A stretch of 64,000 bases of DNA, taken from positions 1,364,001 through 1,428,000 of the forward strand of contig JAEHOE010000006.1 of the NCBI GenBank assembly GCA_016858145.1. Reading direction: 5' to 3'. Of the stretch, positions 12,701 through 22,900 are shown piece after piece. The position numbers and the translations under genes are program-made. The stretch is from Edaphochlamys debaryana. Lineage: Eukaryota; Chlorophyta; Chlorophyceae; Chlamydomonadales. The notes beneath the pieces were generated by a model. That model was not told the DNA's origin. It did no database searches and saw nothing but the letters and a program-made list of their open reading frames with translations. Positions within the stretch are counted from its first letter, which is position 1; every line of letters begins with the position of its first letter.

Positions 12701-14107
12701 TGCCCGTGGGGGCGGCCCCCGCTGTTCCTCGACCTGCTCCCCACCTCTCCCACACACGCCTTCCTACCTCTCCCCCACACGCCTCCTCACCTCTCCCCCA
12801 CACGCCCCCCCCCCCAGCTGGCCACCTACCTGGCCAAGCTCACGTTCGAGTCCATGGGGGACGTGTTTGGGCCGGCGGTGCGCGTGCGCTCCTGGCTGGA
12901 GGACTGCGCCAGGGTGGGTCCGGGCTCAGAAGGGGGGGCCGGTAGTGACCACGGGGGCCTGCGCAAGTGCGGTTCCGCGGCCTACGCGGCCGCCGGAGAG
13001 CTGGGGTGAGGAGAGGATCCGTGTCCTAGCTCAAAGCCCGCGGGCGCGAAAGCCGAGGGGCTGCCCTGTGGAGAGTTGCCGCATTGTGTAGCATTGTGTG
13101 CATGCAGCTGACGGGCCTGCACGGTGCCACGCGAGCTGGTGCCCTCCCTCCGCTCCGACTCACATGCCCTGCCCGCCCCCGATGCACACAGTTCGCCACC
13201 TCCGCGGGCTCCCCCGTGGTCTGGACCTCCCCCCTGGGCTTCCCCATCGAGCAGCCCTACCGCCGCCCCGCCTCGCTCATCGTCCACACGCCGCTGCAGG
13301 TGCGGGGCCGCGGGCGGGTGGGATCGGCTCGGCCATCTGAAGGCCGCGCTCCCGCTGCTGCAGGCATCGTCGCAAGCCGAGTCGGTCGCATGCTGCACAC
13401 ACTCCAAAGCGACAGCAGCTTTTGCTGCTGGCACACTCGTTCAACCAGTTCTACCCATACCGCCGCCTCCTGCCTCTCTCTTAACCCCGAACCCCTCGAC
13501 CTCAGGGCTTTACGCTGCGCCACCATGACCCGGAGGTGCCGCCGCGCATCGACTCGCGGCGCCAGGTCTCGGGCTTCCCGCCCAACTTCATCCACGGCCT
13601 GGACGGGGCGCACATGATGATGACCGCGGGCGCCGTGAGGACGCGCGGCGCGTGCTTCGCCGCCGTGCACGACAGCTTCTGGACGCACGCCGCCAGCGTC
13701 GACGACATGAGCTCCGCCATCCGGTGAGGCTTTGGGAACCTTGGATTGATCGAGAAGGCGTCGAATGCCGCCGCTTGAGGGCTGACCCCAGCCTGGCCAC
13801 GGCCGCTGAGGTTCAAACCACATGGCCGGACGACTACGTGGGCTTGATCTCGCGAGCGAGCGCTTGACGCTAACCCCAGCCTGCTCCTGGCTTGAACCCC
13901 CGAACTAAAACCCCCAACTCTAACTCACTACGCTCCTCCAGGGAAAGCTTTGTGGAGCTGCACTCGCGGCCGCTGCTGCACAACCTCCGGACCGAGCTGG
14001 CCACGAACCCCTCCTACGTGGCCGCCACCAGGCCGCTGCCCCCCGTGCCCGAGCCCGGAACGCTGGACCTGGATGCCGTACGGTACTCGCCGTACTTCTT
14101 CTCGTAA
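3706..14107 (+). CDS. RPOT: Single-subunit T7-type organellar RNA polymerase
   Basis: Twenty-six exons join in phase to 1,700 residues: 3706-5307, 5502-5698, 5951-6092, 6298-6640, 6828-6964, 7264-7413, 7580-7669, 7845-8012, 8200-8253, 8386-8480, 8728-8863, 9403-9432, 9551-9676, 9921-10056, 10203-10285, 10388-10531, 10795-10988, 11180-11303, 11525-11770, 11984-12091, 12236-12304, 12487-12627, 12818-12913, 13192-13299, 13506-13723, 13942-14107. Catalytic residues of the phage-type family are all present: Asp1400 in [16 protein letters not shown], Lys1469 and Tyr1477 in [14 protein letters not shown], and Asp1629 in VHDSF; the C-terminus is SPYFFS. The enzyme transcribes mitochondrial (possibly plastid) genes. 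Residues 1-534, all in exon 1, are an Ala/Glu/Arg-rich disordered extension that makes the protein longer than usual; it has an AT-hook-like RRRGRPRT near residue 274. The ATG at 3706 is the first in-frame ATG after a stop codon at 3655; an organelle targeting peptide is expected there but not proven. Intron 18 appears to be GC-AG. Confidence 0.96.
6093..6139 (+). repeat. (GGGT)n simple repeat in RPOT intron 3
   Basis: A run of GTGG/GGGT tetranucleotides begins immediately at the 5' splice site of RPOT intron 3. The G-rich strand is the transcript strand, so the intron RNA could fold into a G-quadruplex next to the donor. Confidence 0.9.
7341..7379 (+). repeat. Coding (GGCGGA)n repeat in RPOT exon 6
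   Basis: A hexanucleotide repeat within an exon encodes alternating Ala-Glu residues (about six AE pairs) in the RPOT N-terminal region. It is in frame, so length changes would stay translatable. Confidence 0.85.
9071..9110 (+). repeat. Four-copy 10-bp tandem repeat in RPOT intron 11
   Basis: Four adjacent 10-bp units of the form GGGG(A/C)CGAAC lie in the 539 bp intron between the exons ending at 8863 and starting at 9403. The first unit differs by one base. Confidence 0.85.
10636..10763 (+). repeat. Two adjoining tandem repeats in RPOT intron 16
   Basis: Two copies of a 26-bp unit (10636-10661, 10662-10687) are followed by two full copies and one partial copy of a 28-bp unit (10688-10715, 10716-10743, 10744-10763). 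Both unit types end in CCGCAAAAGC, so the second array seems to have grown from the end of the first. Confidence 0.9.
11304..11524 (+). other. GC-AG intron 18 of RPOT
   Basis: The exon ends CTGCTGCAG and the intron starts GCGGGT rather than GT; the acceptor is CCCCAG. Phase 0 on both sides restores WLLLQAANLWG, aligned without gaps to the WLKIHLANLYG segment conserved in plant and fungal enzymes. The nearest phase-compatible GT donor would insert 14 residues into this conserved segment. Confidence 0.7.
11771..11880 (+). repeat. G-rich minisatellite in RPOT intron 19
   Basis: The start of the intron after the exon ending at 11770 consists of diverged GGGTGGG-type repeats, including two copies of an 18-19 bp unit containing GGGATGTGGGTCGG. 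It is G-rich on the transcript strand. Confidence 0.75.
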
Positions 14108-14561
14108 GCGCGGGAGTGGCGGCGTTGGCGGCCGACGCCTGGCGGTACAGGCGCCGGTGAGAAGGCAAGTGTGGGTGCTGGAGCTTGCACGGCACGCGGC
14201 AAGATGGCAGGCAGCCGCGACAGGTGGACAACGGGGCTGGAGGGCTAGGCCCTCCGCAGAGCGGCGGGACGAAGCGCAGGATCTAGGGGCACGCTGTGCA
14301 AGGCATAGCTCAGGCCGTGGGCGGGTGCGTTCGGTGGGGCCGAGCGGGACGGAAGGCGACGACGTGCGGTCTCATGTCAGAATGCACGGGAAACGCTTTG
14401 GGGGTGGCAAGAGGATCTGTGGTTGGGCAAGTGGGGCGCTGCCCCGGGCACGGGGGCCTGACGGATGCTCGCGCGCCGGTCTCGCGCTGTGGTAAGTCGT
14501 GGGGGGCCTCGTAGCAGACTGCGTTAGGCATTGACTTGCTTCAAACAAGGAGGGCGGTGGT

Positions 14562-14634
14562 GCACAGACCAGGCAAGAGACAGCTGAGGGCAAGGGTGCG
14601 GGGCCGGCAAGTACGCTCGCCCGACAAAGGGTGC
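14562..14634 (+). repeat. Dispersed ~74 bp repeat, copy 1
   Basis: The block is nearly identical to 22033-22107 in the first intron of the MYB gene, in the same orientation on the plus strand, with a handful of substitutions and one single-base indel. No terminal inverted repeats or coding capacity are evident; it could be a fragment of a mobile element. Confidence 0.75.
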
Positions 14635-15761
14635 GCGCCTTGCTCGGCTGTCACCCCAGTCAGATGCGTGGTCTGGTAACTCGGGTTGATAGTAGAGGCA
14701 TTGTGACAGGCCAGGGCCCCTGGCCTTCGCGGTCGGGCCAGCAGGATGGGAGCTGTACCGGTATGTACGGTTGCTTGGGGCATCGCCGCAAAGCATCCGT
14801 AGAGCGGGCTAGGGAAAGGTGGGGATAGATTCTTGACCAGGTCGCTTTCCGTAGCGGGTGCAAGCCCTTGCGTGCCGTGGTGCGCAGCATCCCGCAGGCC
14901 ATGCCGTGATGCGGACTTAAAATGAAGGGGATTCGAGGCTTCAGTGCTCCACGGAGCATGGACCCGACGCCCCCAGCGTCGCTGCTGGCCCCTACTGGCC
15001 CCGCAGTACTGCGCCTACTGGTAATCTTGTGCGGAGCCCCTTCTCTGCCTTCGAGGAGCTAACCTTGTCTCTCCTCACCTTGGACAGTCCATGGACAGTC
15101 CACGCACACGTCCCAACGCATCTGGACATGGGCGCGCGCACGTCACGCACGGTACTGTACGATAACCTGCGATAACGATCAGCAGACCCCTGCCGACAGG
15201 CCAGTCTGGGCCGTCTTGAAGGCCGGGCAGCAGCAGCAGTGCGTGAACCGAGCGAGTCTGAGAGTGGCGCAAGCCAAGATATCGGCGACTGGGAGCGGTC
15301 GCCTGGTGCACAGTGCACACAATCTGTTGTGCCACATGCATTGTGCGAGGTAGCGCAACACGAGCGCAGAGCGGTCTACACTGCAGGTCAGCTGCAGGTC
15401 AGCACTGCAGGTCTCGACGCCGCACCTAAGACTGCCGTGCTCCATACCCACTGTCGAAGCCCGTCGAAGCGGTCGAACCCACACGCTGCACACTGAGCCA
15501 CTGACTCCCGTTTCCCCGCGGGGCTCGACGGTGCCGTGCCAATGGCTACCGTCTGCCATGTCAGCGTCTAGGAGAGGCGTGCACGTGTGCACCGGGGTTA
15601 GGTAATGTGCAACCGGGGCTGGCCCGCACGACCCCCGTCAATCCGAAGACCCTCTAACTGACCCTCAGGTCTGCATAGTTTGCGACACACGCCCTACGAC
15701 CACAACAAGGCGCTTCGCGCTACGTTTATGTCGTCTACCCTCTAACTGACGGGAGACCAAG

Positions 15762-15766
15762 TGTAA
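15762..15766 (+). terminator. Candidate TGTAA polyadenylation signal for RPOT
   Basis: TGTAA is the usual polyadenylation pentamer in volvocine algae. This copy lies about 1.65 kb beyond the RPOT stop codon, so the 3' UTR would be long; chance occurrence is quite possible. Confidence 0.25.
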
Positions 15767-18061
15767 GGACTTGGGCCAAGCCTCGCTCTCAAGCTCAGCA
15801 GACTGAGTCCGGCAGTGCTCATGCGCAGTAACCCCTCGATGATACTGCTTTTGTGCGGTGTGTGAAGGGCAGCCGGCCTGTCGTCTCATGCGGTGGACCC
15901 TCAAATCCAGGGAACCTAACCGGTACTTAGGCTGACTCGAAATTGCAGCCCTAACGCGTAATCCCAGCATGCGCAAGCGCAAAGATGACCCCGGGGTGTG
16001 AGCGTGCTGCTTGCTGCGTCACACTGCGTTGCCAGCCGCCCCTGACACAGAATGGGCTCCCGTGTCGCTTGGGCTCCCGAGTCGACCAGTTTGCACGCAC
16101 ACCTACTTCACCCCTTTGGAGATCACCTCCTTTGTCCTGCCCTGTCTCTAAAGCGGTTGCAGAAAGTGAGCAAGCTCATTACAATTCACACGGTGAAGAC
16201 CGAGGGGTGACAGGTTGGTGCGAAAGGGCGTGGTGCAGAAGGACGCCGGCAAGACAGCCCTCCCGCCCCTCCACGGCGTCCTTCTCTCCCTTTCTCCTTC
16301 ATGTGCACTTGTGCGGCAATCAGCCTCCTCGGCCTTCAACTTGCCTTGTTGTGTCTTTCCATTCGAGGGCCTCGTACGGTGCAAACCAGCTCAGCATACA
16401 TGACCGTCCATCTTTGCCTACTCCACGGGGCAATCTGCCGCCAGATGGGACCAGGAGGCATCAGCCTGAGTCGCAGCAGCGCCTCCACGCAGTAACTTCA
16501 CAGCCCAGCATCAGCCCCGCCACCACCACCAGCAGGTCATCTACCACTGCCCCATTAAGGCTCAACTCACATGGCTGCCAAGCAACGCGCCGGCGCGGCC
16601 ACTCTTGTAAGCTGGCCCGCTCCACACTGGCTCGGAATGCCCTCAAGTCAACTTGAACGCAGCAGTGCTTTAGCTTGTTCGGCATACAGTGATTCCAGGG
16701 GCCTACCCGCCTGACTCGGTAGAACTCGGTTCCTTCACCACGCCAATAGACATCTGAGGACAGCCCATCGGAATTGTCCATCCGTATTATGTCGGATGGC
16801 GAGGGAGAGCGCCCTCTTCGCCAGGACGAATTAACCTCCCATGAATCCCCATTCCCCGTCATCCAAACAGCTGCGGTCATGCGGCGCCCACCGCCCAGCT
16901 CCGGCCGCGTCTCGCCTGCGCTGGCTCCGCCGCCTGACCCCGGGACCACTGCATGCCCGCACGCTTAGTAACAAGATCCACTCAGCAAGTGAGGGATGAT
17001 ATGACCGCGTACAGCCCTTCCATTCACTTGTAGGGTTGCCACAGTCCTCGGGTTTACAATGAAGGATCCTCAAAAGAATCACAGCGCTGGACGCTGCGGC
17101 CACAGTGTTGCCACAGTGCAGAGCCCAACGAACCCGCATGACGAACACTGTTCTGCAATCGGAGCCATCCGATGAACAGTGTTTCCTCACACAACGGCCA
17201 TCGCCGGTGACTAGATGACGGGTTGGCGTCTGCCCGAGATAGGATGAATTACGCAGCTCTGTGGAAGTGAGCTTTTACTACGAGACGACACGCGTGACAT
17301 CACACGCACGCGCTTTTGCCAACATGGCCGGACGCAAGTACCTTAGGTACGAAAGCACACCGCGGACACAGGACGACTTAGTAACACACGCACAAGAATC
17401 ACACGAGACGCATAGACGGACCTAATTGGCCGCCTAGAAGGCCATGTAGGGATGAGCCCCTTCCCAACCACCAGCCAGCCGTACGGCATACGGCATACGG
17501 CCTACACCCAACCAGGAAGACCCAGCCCAACGGCAGAGCGACCAGCGGCCAGGAGAGCTTCTGCGACACATGCCGAATTGCTTGCTGCTTTCCCAACCTC
17601 CCAAAAAGTGATGGACTTTTGCAGTGACACACCCACCCGTTTCCTCCCGCCGGCAACGGTTGCCTACCCACCACCTGCATGTTGTTGCCCCCTCGCCACG
17701 CTCCTCAAAGGCAAAGGACTGACAGATAGTGCTCAGGGACAGGGACAAAGCAGAGCGCGGGCAGCTCTCAAGCCAAACTTGAGGACGGTTTACACCCGGC
17801 AAAGGCACGCAACCATCCAACTAGACAGTACAAAGCGTACCCCAACACACGTCGCTGCACGTCACACAGTTCAGATCCCTGACGCTTGAATGCTCCGAGC
17901 GCGGTACTACCTTCCGCACACCGCGCGCACCATTACAGACTTCCTTTGAAACCGCGTGGGAACGGCCAGCGGTAATAAGTAGAATAGGCGTCACTGAGAG
18001 CGGCGCAATGGAGTTCGACACTTGTAGGGGCACTGCGTGCCATTGCACAAAACGCCTATTC

Positions 18062-18125
18062 CGTCCTTCCTTCCTTCTGTCCTCCCTTCCTTCCGTTCCA
18101 TCCCTTCCATTCATTCCTTCCTTCA
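18062..18125 (+). repeat. CCTT-rich pyrimidine tract
   Basis: The plus strand is an imperfect run of CCTT and TTCC units of about 60 bp in the convergent intergenic region. It has no coding potential. Confidence 0.7.
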
Positions 18126-18514
18126 ACGTACGCCGGTGAAAACCATGCACACGCACTACCCCTCATCCCGGAAGCCTCAAGTCTCAGGTTATTATCCTCC
18201 CCCCGCTTTGACATCCCGCCGCCTGCCATTGCGTCACAACAAACCATCCAATCCACTTTGAGGGTGACAACGAGGGCCAAGCACAGCGCTGCCTTGCAAC
18301 CGGGCGCCGCCACTAGACCCGCTGACCACCCCAGTAGCCTTGACCGGCGCCCTCCAGCTTTCACGGTTTGCAAGTGACCAGACTATTACCATGGTCCGGT
18401 ACAAAACACGATAGTAGGGGAGCCATGGTTCTTTGCAGTGTGCCGAAACACGCATGGATCAGACAAGTGGAGGGGCTTCAAGGCGCCAGGTTCTACTCAT
18501 GAACATAAGGAAAC

Positions 18515-18519
18515 TTACA
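18515..18519 (-). terminator. Candidate TGTAA polyadenylation signal for the MYB gene
   Basis: TGTAA on the minus strand lies 83 bases beyond the MYB-gene stop codon. The short distance makes it credible, although another minus-strand TGTAA occurs near 17933. Confidence 0.4.
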
Positions 18520-18601
18520 CGCGGCTACAGGGACATGTATTAGCACATGCGTTATGGCAGTGGAAGGATTGCACGGGAAGAGTACTCGCGAAGCTGCAAA
18601 C

Positions 18602-21600
18602 TTAAGCCGTCGGGCCTCCGGCGTCGCGGCCTAGAGGGGGCGCCGCCACGCCTCCCGATGAGCGGCGACCCGGCAGCAGCCCAGCAGCTGCTGCCGGGTT
18701 CTGCCACATGCCCTGGGCCCCAATCGCGCCCTGCCGATCTGACGGCAATGCACCAAACTGCTGCTGCTGCTGCTCCAGCACGTGCTGCTGTGCCTGCGGC
18801 GGCCAATGCGTTTGACCCTGCTGTTGTTGGCCATAGGCGTGGCGTTGCTGGGTCATTATCTGCTGCTGAGCGTGTAGGAGGGGCCCCTGCTGGTAGGCTT
18901 GCGGCGCAAGCTGGTAGCCACCCTGCAGCGACTGGTACCTCATCAGCGGCTGCATCGGATGCCCTTGTGGAGGATAGGACGCCAGGCCCTGGTCGGTTGG
19001 CGGCGTGAACGGGGACTGCGAAAGGCCTAAGACCTCGAGGGCCAGAGTCCCACCGCCGCTGCTGAGGGCGGCTGCACTGCCCCCGCCGCCCCCTCCCGGC
19101 TGCTGAGTGGAGGCACGCCACATGGTGCCCGAGCTCGACGGAGCGGCCGACTGGAGGGAGGACGGCCCTCCACTGAGCACCGGGCTTGCGCCTTGTGGGC
19201 TAGGCCCTGGGTTCAGTGGCTGCCAGTCCATCACACCGGGCAGTGCCGCACCAGCGCCCTGGCCGCTGGGCCAACTCGGGGCCGCCTGCTCGAAGCCGGG
19301 GCGTGCCACGCCGCTCCCACGCAGGAGACTGTCGGCGATGCGAGCGGGTGCGCTTGGCGAGCCTGGAGGGGCCGAAAGGGCAGGACAGGCCGTCAGCGGC
19401 AGGCAATGTCATACCGGGCACCAGCAGCGGACCAGGAACACGACTCTGGGTGTCACAAAATGCATGAGGCCCAACACGCACGGCCGCGCTTGCTCACTCC
19501 AGCTTGAGCTTGGGAGCCTGCTCGGCAGGACCGCTGGAGAGCTGGCCATCCGCGGGACTTGAAACGCCGTCAGAGGCCCCGCCAGCGTTCCGGCCAGCGT
19601 CGTCTCGCCTCCACCGTTGCCGCCGTACCCGATCAGAGGCATGGTGCTCGCACTCCACATGTAGCCGCCCCCGCCCCCGCCTCCGCCCCAGCCGCGCGAC
19701 CCTGCTGCAAGCCCGGCGGCTCCCGTGGACGGCACGAGGCCGAAGGGGTCGCCGGGCCCCTCCAGGTCCCGAAACAGCGCCTCGAGAGGGTCCAGGGAAG
19801 GGGCGGGGCCGCTGGAAGCCGCTGCGAATGCAGTCGGGGTGGCGCCACCGAGGCCGTAGCCGCTGGTCCCCGACAGCCAGGAGCCCCCGAGCAAGCTCCC
19901 CGTCGCATACAGCCCAGCCGACTGGGCCGTACCCATGCCATCGCTGCTGGGCAGCCGCGGGGGCAGCAGGTGGGGGCCCAGCCGTGTGTAGGGACCCTGC
20001 CAGGAGGCTCCACTACCCAGCGAGGCGGGCCCGGAGCTGGAGGGGACGGAGCCGGCAGCCAGGGTGGGGGCTGAGGGGCGGCCCTGAAGTAGAGCGGCCG
20101 CTGCGGCGGCGGGTCCGTACAACCGCCCCTGCTGCGGCGCTGCGGACAGCGTACGCTGCAGGAGGGAGGAGGAGAAGCTTGTTGGGGGCTGCAGCAACCG
20201 GAGCTCGGGTTGCGGGGCAGGGTGCTGCAGCTGCAGGGGCTGGGGCTGAGGCTGTGCGGGAAGGGGAAGCGCGGGGAGGGAAGCCCTTGAGAACTGGACT
20301 CCCTGCGTCGCCGCCAGCCATTGTGCCTCGCATGACGTGGTCTGAGGGACAGAGCAGCGGTTGGGCACACGCGGCAAGCAATGAGCGTATGAAAGCCGCT
20401 GCTGGCACGGTTGGGCTGCATGTGTCCATTTCGCGCAGGCATTTCGCGCAGGCGTACAGGGGTGCTGCACATCTGCAGTACCTACCGTCATCTGGTGCAG
20501 TTGCTCTGCGACGGTAGACAGCGGGCCCGGCAGCATGCTGGATTCGGCTTCCGGCCTCGAGTTGCCCGGGTTCCTCTGGGCAGGTGACGAGATCTGGACC
20601 TGGGGCTCTGCCTTTGCAAGGGAAGGGCCCGCAGGGGCCTCCGCTGCCGGGCCGTACCCGTCTGTGCTGGCCCGTGAGCCAACGTCCTCGAGGCGGGAGG
20701 CCCTCCGCCGGCTCCTCCGCGGCACCATGAGCAGCTCAGCTGCTGCCCCGGCGTCAGTCGCGCCCGGTCCTTCGGCACCCGCCGGCTCCCGGAGCTCTCG
20801 CTTGCCTGCGCGTGGGCGTACGGAAAGGGATGCAAGGTGCTGTAAGCACTGCACTGCGTCATCAATCACCCGAGTGGAGGGGGGAAGGAGAACAGTGCGG
20901 AGTGCAGCACACAACGCCGATGCGCTGCGGGCGCATGCAGCCTACCTTGCGCGGTGCTGTGAGCCTCGAGGCCCCGCTGGATGCCGCCGCTGCTGGGGCC
21001 CTCGACCAGGTCCTCCTGGACCCCCTCCATGACGGAGGGCTGGGACCGCTGGGCGTCGGCACCAGCTGTGGCCTCCAGGGGTGCGGCCGAGCCTGCGCGC
21101 CCAGGCATAGTAGCAGCCCGGCGCTTGTGCTGCTGGTGCTGCGTAGGGTGGTCGGGGTGGCCGCTTCGCCCGTGCGACGGGGCCTCCCCCAAGGGCCCCG
21201 CGCCGGCGCTCGGCTCACCGCACTGCTCCACGTCAGCGCTGGGACCGGGGCCGGGGCTTGGGGCGGCCTCCCCAACAGCGGGTGGAGGTGAGGAGGCACC
21301 TGGTTGCACGAGACCAGCAGCGCTGGTGAGTACGGGAGCAGTGCCGTACTGTGCCTTGGCAGCCTCGTACGCGGCCTGCCGTAACTCCGCGTCATCGCAG
21401 TTGGGGCCCACCGCCTGGGCGTAGGCTCGAAGGATGCAGTCGGAGTCCCCCTTGCTTCTCAGCGCGGAGTGAAAGATGTTTTTGACATCGGCATCCGTGC
21501 GCGTGCGGTACAGCCTGCGGAAAGGGCAGCCGGAGGCGGGGGGGCGATGGGAGCGGGTGAGGGGGGCGGGGGCATGCAGGGGGCGGGACGCGCTGGCGTG

Positions 21601-22900
21601 CGGTGCCGCGAGCCGCTTGCCTCGAGTCCTTGGACCCAAGGGCCTTTCCCGCGTAAGGTAGCGAAGGTTGTGGAGGCCGCGCGCATGCTGGGTTTTGCCC
21701 TCGTTCCAGACGTGTGGCCCCTGTGGCAGCGTTGTGTGCAGCCTTGACCGCAGGAGGACTGCTCCCCAGTTACAAGCCAGGACCGAAGCGACCAACTGCC
21801 GTGCAACTTGCCTGGAGATTTGTGACCATGCATTACCGAAGCGGCAGTGAGCCAAAGCCAGTGTGGCCAGCTCGCTGGCAGACCATGTCCTCCTCCGCGA
21901 GCCTCGTGGAGCGGGCCTGCAATACAGTGGGGGGACTTAGGGTTGGTAAGCATGGCTGGTGGGTCGCTGGTGGGCTGCTTGATGCAATTGATGGCTGGCT
22001 CCGGGTTGGGTTTCGGGTTGAAGGCTTCGTTAGCACAGACCAGGCGAAGAGGCAGCTGAGGGCAAGGGTGCGAGGCCGGCAAGTACGCTGGCCTGACAAA
22101 GGGTGCCGGCTGCGGCGCGGGAGCGGGAGCGGGTGGTGCTGTCGTCGGAAGAGCTTGTCTGTTCTATGAACGTGTAGAGTTTGGCTGTGTAAGTCTCGTC
22201 AGTTGTGCTTCCCTTGCTTCCTTGCACCGCCGGCACAGAGACGGGTACGCCTTCTCGAGGACAAACATCTGCCTGACACGCCTGTTCTGGACGCCGCGTT
22301 CTAACTTTGGCCCTGGAGAGAGACCAACTGACTAATCCGGGGGAGCGGTTGGGGCGGGGGAAGTTCTGTGGTCCTACCGACACAGGGGCAGTCAGGCGAC
22401 CGGGGGGAGACCGTAAAACGGGCTGGGGAAGGCAGGGGAAGGACATGGGACGAGGGGAAGGCTGCAGCCGTCCCGGACAGGACTGGAACCGTGACGGCAA
22501 GCGGGTGACGACGGCCGTTGGAGGTGCAGGACCGTCGCCATCATCGCACGCATTGTTCTCAACTTCGTGCACACAAGTATCATCATCAGCACGTATGTTC
22601 TGGACGCTGCGTGCCAACTTTGGCCCCCGGCATCGGTTGGCCGAAGGTCGAGTCGACTAGCCAAGTGAGCCTGCTGGTTACGTTGCGAAGCGCTTGACGT
22701 AGCCCAGGTAGAGTCCACAGCGTTGCGTTTTAGCAGGGCACCAGGCGCGGGGGGCCAAAAGGGGCACCCTTCAAGAACACCCTGCCCCTGTTTTGCCCTC
22801 ACTTGGCTTACCTTCGCTGCTGCGAACGTATCGCTTGCGCCTCTGCAGACGCGTCGTCCGTGTCGTGGGGCTCCTCCAGGGGTCCGGATTCAGGGTCCAT
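18602..22900 (-). CDS. Single-repeat MYB-domain protein, putative transcription factor
   Basis: Six exons (22900-22812, 21916-21812, 21514-20946, 20805-20486, 20341-19498, 19362-18602) join in phase to 895 residues. Residues 40-86 form one MYB repeat with exact W-x18-W-x18-F spacing (Trp41, Trp60, Phe79): TWSASELATLALAH, then RFGNAWSQISR and TDADVKNIFHSALRSK. The usual LPGRT before TD is YRTRT here. This resembles the third, DNA-contacting repeat of plant MYB proteins; no second repeat was found. The rest is low complexity: an Ala/Gly/Pro region, then a Gln-rich tail (about 700-895), typical of activation domains. Exon 1 is a short acidic start (MDPESGPLEEPHDTDD) whose phase fixes the frame through the MYB exon. 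Intron 2 splits the repeat and is GC-AG (GCAAGT donor). Intron 1 (895 bp) carries repeats. Target genes cannot be inferred; a SANT-type chromatin role is an alternative. Confidence 0.85.
21515..21811 (-). other. GC-AG intron 2 of the MYB gene
   Basis: The donor is AG/GCAAGT, the consensus of genuine GC-AG introns, and the acceptor is CCGCAG. Splicing in phase 2 gives ISRLYRTRTDADVKN, which keeps the exact W-x18-F spacing of the MYB repeat. Confidence 0.85.
22033..22107 (+). repeat. Dispersed ~74 bp repeat, copy 2
   Basis: Second copy of the block seen at 14562-14634, here inside intron 1 of the MYB gene and antisense to its transcript. Confidence 0.75.
22283..22313 (+). repeat. 31-bp direct repeat, copy 1 (MYB intron 1)
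   Basis: The block beginning TGTTCTGGACG and ending CTTTGGCCC recurs at 22596-22626 with a few substitutions. Both copies lie in MYB intron 1, about 313 bp apart. Confidence 0.75.
22596..22626 (+). repeat. 31-bp direct repeat, copy 2 (MYB intron 1)
   Basis: Partner of 22283-22313 in the same orientation. Confidence 0.75.

Larger units (their letters stand above)
14108..18601. other. Convergent intergenic region between RPOT and the MYB gene
   Basis: Both flanking genes end here, so the interval should hold two 3' UTRs. Visible are a dispersed ~74 bp repeat (14562-14634), short direct repeats (a 10-12 bp pair near 15082-15105, CTGCAGGTCAG copies at 15382-15413, a CCCTCTAACTGAC pair near 15650 and 15738) and a CCTT-rich tract. 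A 223-codon frame at 15985-16656 has no recognisable domain and no exon partners. No tRNA or rRNA was seen. Confidence 0.5.

Noticed and set aside
15985..16656. 223-codon plus-strand frame in the RPOT-MYB gap
   Set aside because: No domain, no flanking exons and mixed composition; an overlapping antisense frame of similar length shows that long open frames arise here by chance.
21840..21910. An apparent MYB linker/helix start (LAEED) in another frame of the MYB exon, suggesting a frameshifted pseudogene
   Set aside because: With exon 1 (22900-22812) joined in phase 2, the exon reads through without interruption and gives a perfect W-x18-W spacing. The LAEED frame is out of phase and coincidental.
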